Of a DNA stretch of 64,000 nucleotides, positions 60,701 through 64,000 are shown in pieces. Every line of letters starts with the position of its first letter. Position 1 is the stretch's first letter. Source of the stretch: Klebsormidium nitens (taxonomy: Eukaryota > Streptophyta > Klebsormidiophyceae > Klebsormidiales > Klebsormidiaceae); the NCBI GenBank assembly GCA_000708835.1, contig DF236974.1, positions 112,626-176,625 of the forward strand. The letters run 5' to 3'. The notes under the pieces are model-generated. The model had not been told where the DNA came from. It did not search any database and was given only the letters and a program-made list of their open reading frames with translations. Both the position numbers and the translations under genes were made by a program.

Positions 60701-61380
60701 AGGTCACGCAGACCCCCATACAGAGCGTGGACCTTGCCCTCGGGGACATACACCTCCGAGACCCTGAGCCCTGCCTGGGCAGTCACAAAGGTGTACAGGG
60801 TGTCAATCCCCCAATCGCTCTGCTGCATCACCCGCTGGTCCTTAACCAGGACCTCCACTGCTCTGCGGGTGAGCATGAGCTCCCCCCCGAGGGGCTGTTC
60901 CACATGGGGGAGGTAGGTGTTAGGCCAGATGAGAGAGAAGCCGATCTTGGTGACGAGCCATGTGATCATGGCATCCGTCGACGAGCGGGGGAAGTAGTGG
61001 CGCACGAGGTCATAGTCGAGGTCGCCTGACTGCTCCGCCTTGGTGATCCAGTCCCCTGAGAAGGACACGATGTCGGCATCATAGAAGTGGAGCCGAGAGT
61101 ACTCCTTGTTCTCGGCAAAATAGAGCAGGGCCGTGTTCATGCCATCGCCCTTGCCGCCCCTGAGGCTGAGGCCGATCCGCTTCTGCAGCAGGAGGATGAC
61201 GCGCTTCCCAGTCCTCGCCTCAATGCCTGCCCTGGAGTTGGCAATGGCGTGCCATGTCTCTCCCTTACTGTACCCTACGCAGAGGACGGCATGGACGCGG
61301 GGGTGTTGGGCGGCGTATTCAACGTTCCTGACGACTATGGAGACATCTTCTTCTTTAAAAGGGAAGCACACCAGAGACAT
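57741..61380 (-). CDS. MGS: Mannosylglycerate synthase (GT78)
   Basis: Retaining glycosyltransferase that makes the compatible solute 2-O-mannosylglycerate from GDP-mannose and D-glycerate in one step. Exons 61380-60592, 59686-59474, 58659-58510 and 57887-57741 give 432 residues; the best-studied bacterial enzyme, from Rhodothermus marinus, has just under 400. Similarity is end to end: MSLVCFPFK, VLCVGYSKGETWHAI, GGKGDGMNTAL, HFYDADI, DLVRHYFPRSSTDAMITW, EQPLGGELM, SDWGIDTLYTFVT, EGKVHALYGGLRDLRTMLVECF and, in exon 3, DDDWEELLFKIWVARVLN. The D101-A-D103 metal site, D193, H218 and Y221 correspond to catalytic residues of that enzyme. No organelle signal is seen, so it is probably cytosolic. 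The Lys/Ala-rich C-terminal 48 residues are an extension. Confidence 0.93.
57888..58047 (-). repeat. 79-bp tandem duplication at an MGS acceptor
   Basis: CAGGCGACAAGATCTTCGCT and the following bases repeat at 57891 and 57970, 79 bp apart and highly similar. On the - strand this duplicates the polypyrimidine tract and acceptor of exon 4. The functional acceptor reads GCCTGCAG; in the other copy the equivalent is GCCTGCCG, so the AG is lost. Confidence 0.85.
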
Positions 61381-63577
61381 GCTCTCTTTGAGCCGCGTGT
61401 TTTTGGGATGGCCTTGGAGAAGGCGAGGCGCAGGGCAGGCCTTGAGGCGCGTACAAAGCGCAGGATGAGCTTCCTAGAAGGCTTCAGCTTGCAGGGGCGG
61501 CAAGGCGCAGGGAGTTCTTGATGAAGGACGTCTCTAAACTTTGCTGTGCGCTCAAAAGATAGGACAGCTGAGAGGGGTTGCAATGCAACGCAGTGCTTGC
61601 ATGGGCCAGCTAGATGCGACTTGAAAGTTGAAGCTGATCGAGCTTTAGTCCAGCTGGACAACCACATGGGGCGGCCCCTTATAAACATTTATCCAAGGTA
61701 CCGAGCCTTAATTAAGCGGTATATCCGCTAAGCGTTCTTTGTGCTCCTGTTCGGTGTGGCAACTGTCGCAGATTGAGTAATCCCTCCCGCGAGTGAACTC
61801 CCCATGGGGTGTCGATACGTTTGACACAAGTGCCAAGCACCGGGTGACCTCCGCGAGGCAAACGGGCACGACAGGCTGTTCGTGAGCGCCCGGTTGAAGG
61901 ATCTGGGGCCAAATATCGTTGCGACGCGGGGGAACGTGAATTTTGGCTGGTACTGCGGGCTTTTCGGCAGAATGCCGCAGAGGCCACCGCAGAGGTGCGC
62001 TCAGCCTGACAGCTGGCTCGGCTGCAAAAAGATTCCATTTGCTCGACCAATCAGACTCTCACGCAGGGAAATCTCAGCGGCTGAGAGCACTCTGCGGCGA
62101 AATCACGTGTTAGCCCACGTGAGTACACCTTCTGATTTGCGCAAGGCGGGAAGTACCGGTATTGAGACCGGTGTCATTCTCCATCACCTGTAGAGGATCC
62201 CTCTGACCAGGGGTCAGCAGAAAGGGGTTAAAGCCACTGGGTTAATGCCACTGACCCAGCGGTTGAACCGGGCATATGGCTTTCCGGCCGCAGTTCCTCG
62301 CTCTGGTTCCAGATAAAATCGAGATGAAAGCGGCCGGGCCTAGATTGTCTATCGGGTAAACGGGCCGCATCCCGGTATCGAAAACCGGGGACATGAAAAC
62401 ATAACCCTGGGCCTAACAGTCATGTTAAAGTTCAAAACCTTCCGCCAGGGTTTTTAAATCTCCAGGCTGTAACAGACTTGGGTTCCAGAAGGGTCGGGGA
62501 CTGCATTACCTAATGTTATGGCCGACTGGTAATCTAATACCAGTAGTCCAGAAGGGGTCCAAATTTCAAACCTCACGGGCTCACTACAGTGGAGGCCTTT
62601 CTGAAACAATGTGCGAGAACCATGCAAGAATGTGTCACTAGGCGTCGTAGAGAGCAGGAACGACGATTCAACGGATACAACACAATCAATGGCATCAGTG
62701 AAACGGACCAATTGCGCAACTTAACGAGTCAGCGCACTAGCATGAGGCAAGTGTTCAGGCTTTTGAACGTACTTGATGCATTATATTTTACCGGCTCACG
62801 CGTGACAAACTCGAACTTTCAACTTTCTTCTCCAGATTCCTGGCCAAGCAAGCACAAGTCATCCATGTTAGATTCCCACGTACCATGCTGAGCTTCAGTT
62901 AACATGTATGTTCCGACCATTGAAAACATGCTTTGAAATGCATTTCTACAAGGCCCTCTAAGAAACGACCAACATCTACTCGAAACAACCAACATCTTGT
63001 CAGCGACAAGATTCTAATACTTCGTTACTTGTGCAATCAGATCTATGCAACTGGACCAAGTACAGATGTTTTACAAAGCCAAATCAATCGATGCTGCTTT
63101 GCTAGCCTCAACCACGTCCATCCATCCGAAGCATAGGCCGTTGGCCTGCAGTAGGTGAGGACGAGAAGACCTTGACCTCTAGCGAAACATCGTAGCGAGT
63201 GAGGGCAGGATGCTCGAGGCCGTTTCGAAGGCTGCCCGGGTCGCCCAGCTGAGGCCTACCCGGATCTTGTGCTCCGTCGTTGGCATTCTATAAGCGTAGG
63301 CTATTTTTCTCGCTGCAGGTAGAAAGAGACACGTCTTTGAGATCCTGCCAGCATGCTACGACGACACGCTTCCTGAAGTAGGGCTGGTGTCCTTCTCGAG
63401 ATGGCAACCGAGTAGGAGAACGTCATGCTGCACCGACCGCTTCACCTGACAATGGGACCTGAATCCAAAATGCGTTTCCTCGACGTGACGCCGCTTCACA
63501 TTGGACAGGAAATCTGGAATCCTCGACTACCACCGTACGCTTAGCCAAGACCATTTGTCATAGCACTATCTTAGCAC
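61381..63577. other. Intergenic; MGS promoter at left, otherwise empty
   Basis: A TATA-like TTTATAAGG on the - strand near 61680 lies about 300 bp upstream of the MGS start codon and is a weak core-promoter candidate. The rest (about 61700-63577) has GC-rich palindromic words near 62180-62400 but no supported gene. Confidence 0.4.
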
Positions 63578-63788
63578 TCAAATCAGCCACGTTTTTATTT
63601 TACCTTGGGTCACGATCCTACCGGTCAGCAAAGCGATGGAGTCGCCACCGATGGTCAGAAAATGTGGCGCCTCAAGCTTCTCACCTATGCTCCCTAACGG
63701 TCCCTCCAACGTCAGCCCGCCGGGTAGGTTCAACGTCACGGTTCCGTCCTTGGCTCCGAGGGTCATCATCTCCCCCAAGTGCTGGTAC
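63578..63788 (-). CDS. NDC1: NDC1-like type II NAD(P)H dehydrogenase, last exon
   Basis: The exon begins at an acceptor (GCTTGCAG) with YQHLGEMMTLGAKDGTVTLNL and GLTLEGPLG, the C-terminal signature of plant NDC1, a plastid and mitochondrial type II NAD(P)H dehydrogenase that reduces quinones (including plastoquinone and the vitamin K1 precursor). After this the sequence departs from the usual end: the expected arginine-rich LIRLP..EHR stretch is missing, though DSIALL near the end is kept. It either stops at 63578 or splices at AAG|GTAAAA (63604). Earlier exons lie beyond the window edge. Confidence 0.65.
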
Positions 63789-64000
63789 CTGCAAGCAAGA
63801 TTCTTTATTAGATGCCAGCAAAAAGCACCTTCGTTGCCCCAAGTCGAGCGGGCTTGTGCGAATAAAAGTCCGCAGATTTGATTGACTACGAGATTTGCAA
63901 ACTGCACGTTCCGAAAGTTCGTAAACGGGTTGTGTTCGCAGACACGATAAGAGCGACTGGGCTCTGGAAAAGCAGTGATGTATGCCGTGAATGCTACCGT

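Noticed and set aside
1-64000. CRISPR arrays, bacterial operons, phage or IS elements
   Set aside because: No regularly spaced repeats or prokaryotic gene organisation; the window is intron-rich eukaryotic DNA.

Overview
The window is nuclear DNA from a green-lineage eukaryote, most likely a streptophyte alga or bryophyte-grade plant; a Klebsormidium-like charophyte would fit, but I cannot prove it. The genes are split by many GT-AG introns and a few probable GC-AG introns, and the gene set is plant-like: plastid-type dihydrolipoamide dehydrogenase, a plant-style mTERF, an ACD11-binding-partner RRM protein, an NDC1-like type II NADH dehydrogenase and an XS-domain (SGS3-like) protein. A VanY-type carboxypeptidase and mannosylglycerate synthase suggest an early-diverging, desiccation-adapted streptophyte. 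Exon junctions were chosen by splice consensus, phase continuity and similarity to known families, so they are models, not transcript data.

Layout, left to right: the 3' part of an unrecognised + gene (166-2209); RPL9 on - (2783-5683), divergent from the plastid LPD gene on + (6249-13782, 16-17 exons); a large - gene (14982-24437 or beyond) encoding two CCCH zinc fingers, a GYF domain, a coiled coil and a C-terminal RING; divergent from it an MFS_1_like transporter on + (24945-30332) with a triplicated partial exon. A repeat-rich gap (30333-36182) holds an inverted pair of LTR-like elements, two blocks of palindromic GGGGGAGA/TCTCCCCC repeats, a tRNA-like Pol III unit and a broken inverted copy of the next gene. 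Then come an XS/zf-XS/coiled-coil/RING gene on + (36183-40683), a small plastid membrane protein gene on - (41985-43305), an mTERF gene on + (44522-47442), a BPA1-like RRM gene on - (48524-50578, first exon not found), a VanY-family D-Ala-D-Ala carboxypeptidase on + (51929-56532), mannosylglycerate synthase on - (57741-61380), and the last exon of an NDC1-like gene on - (63578-63788).

Neighbouring genes largely alternate strands, giving compact divergent promoter regions. Several products have plastid roles: LPD supplies E3 for plastid pyruvate dehydrogenase, the VanY protein points to plastid peptidoglycan, and mTERF and NDC1 act in organelles. Two genes look related to RNA silencing or RNA biology (XS and CCCH/GYF) and share a near-identical coiled-coil/RING tail. 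The most interesting signals are this shared tail, the inverted broken copy beside the XS gene, and three separate tandem duplications that copy 3' splice sites with or without adjoining exon.
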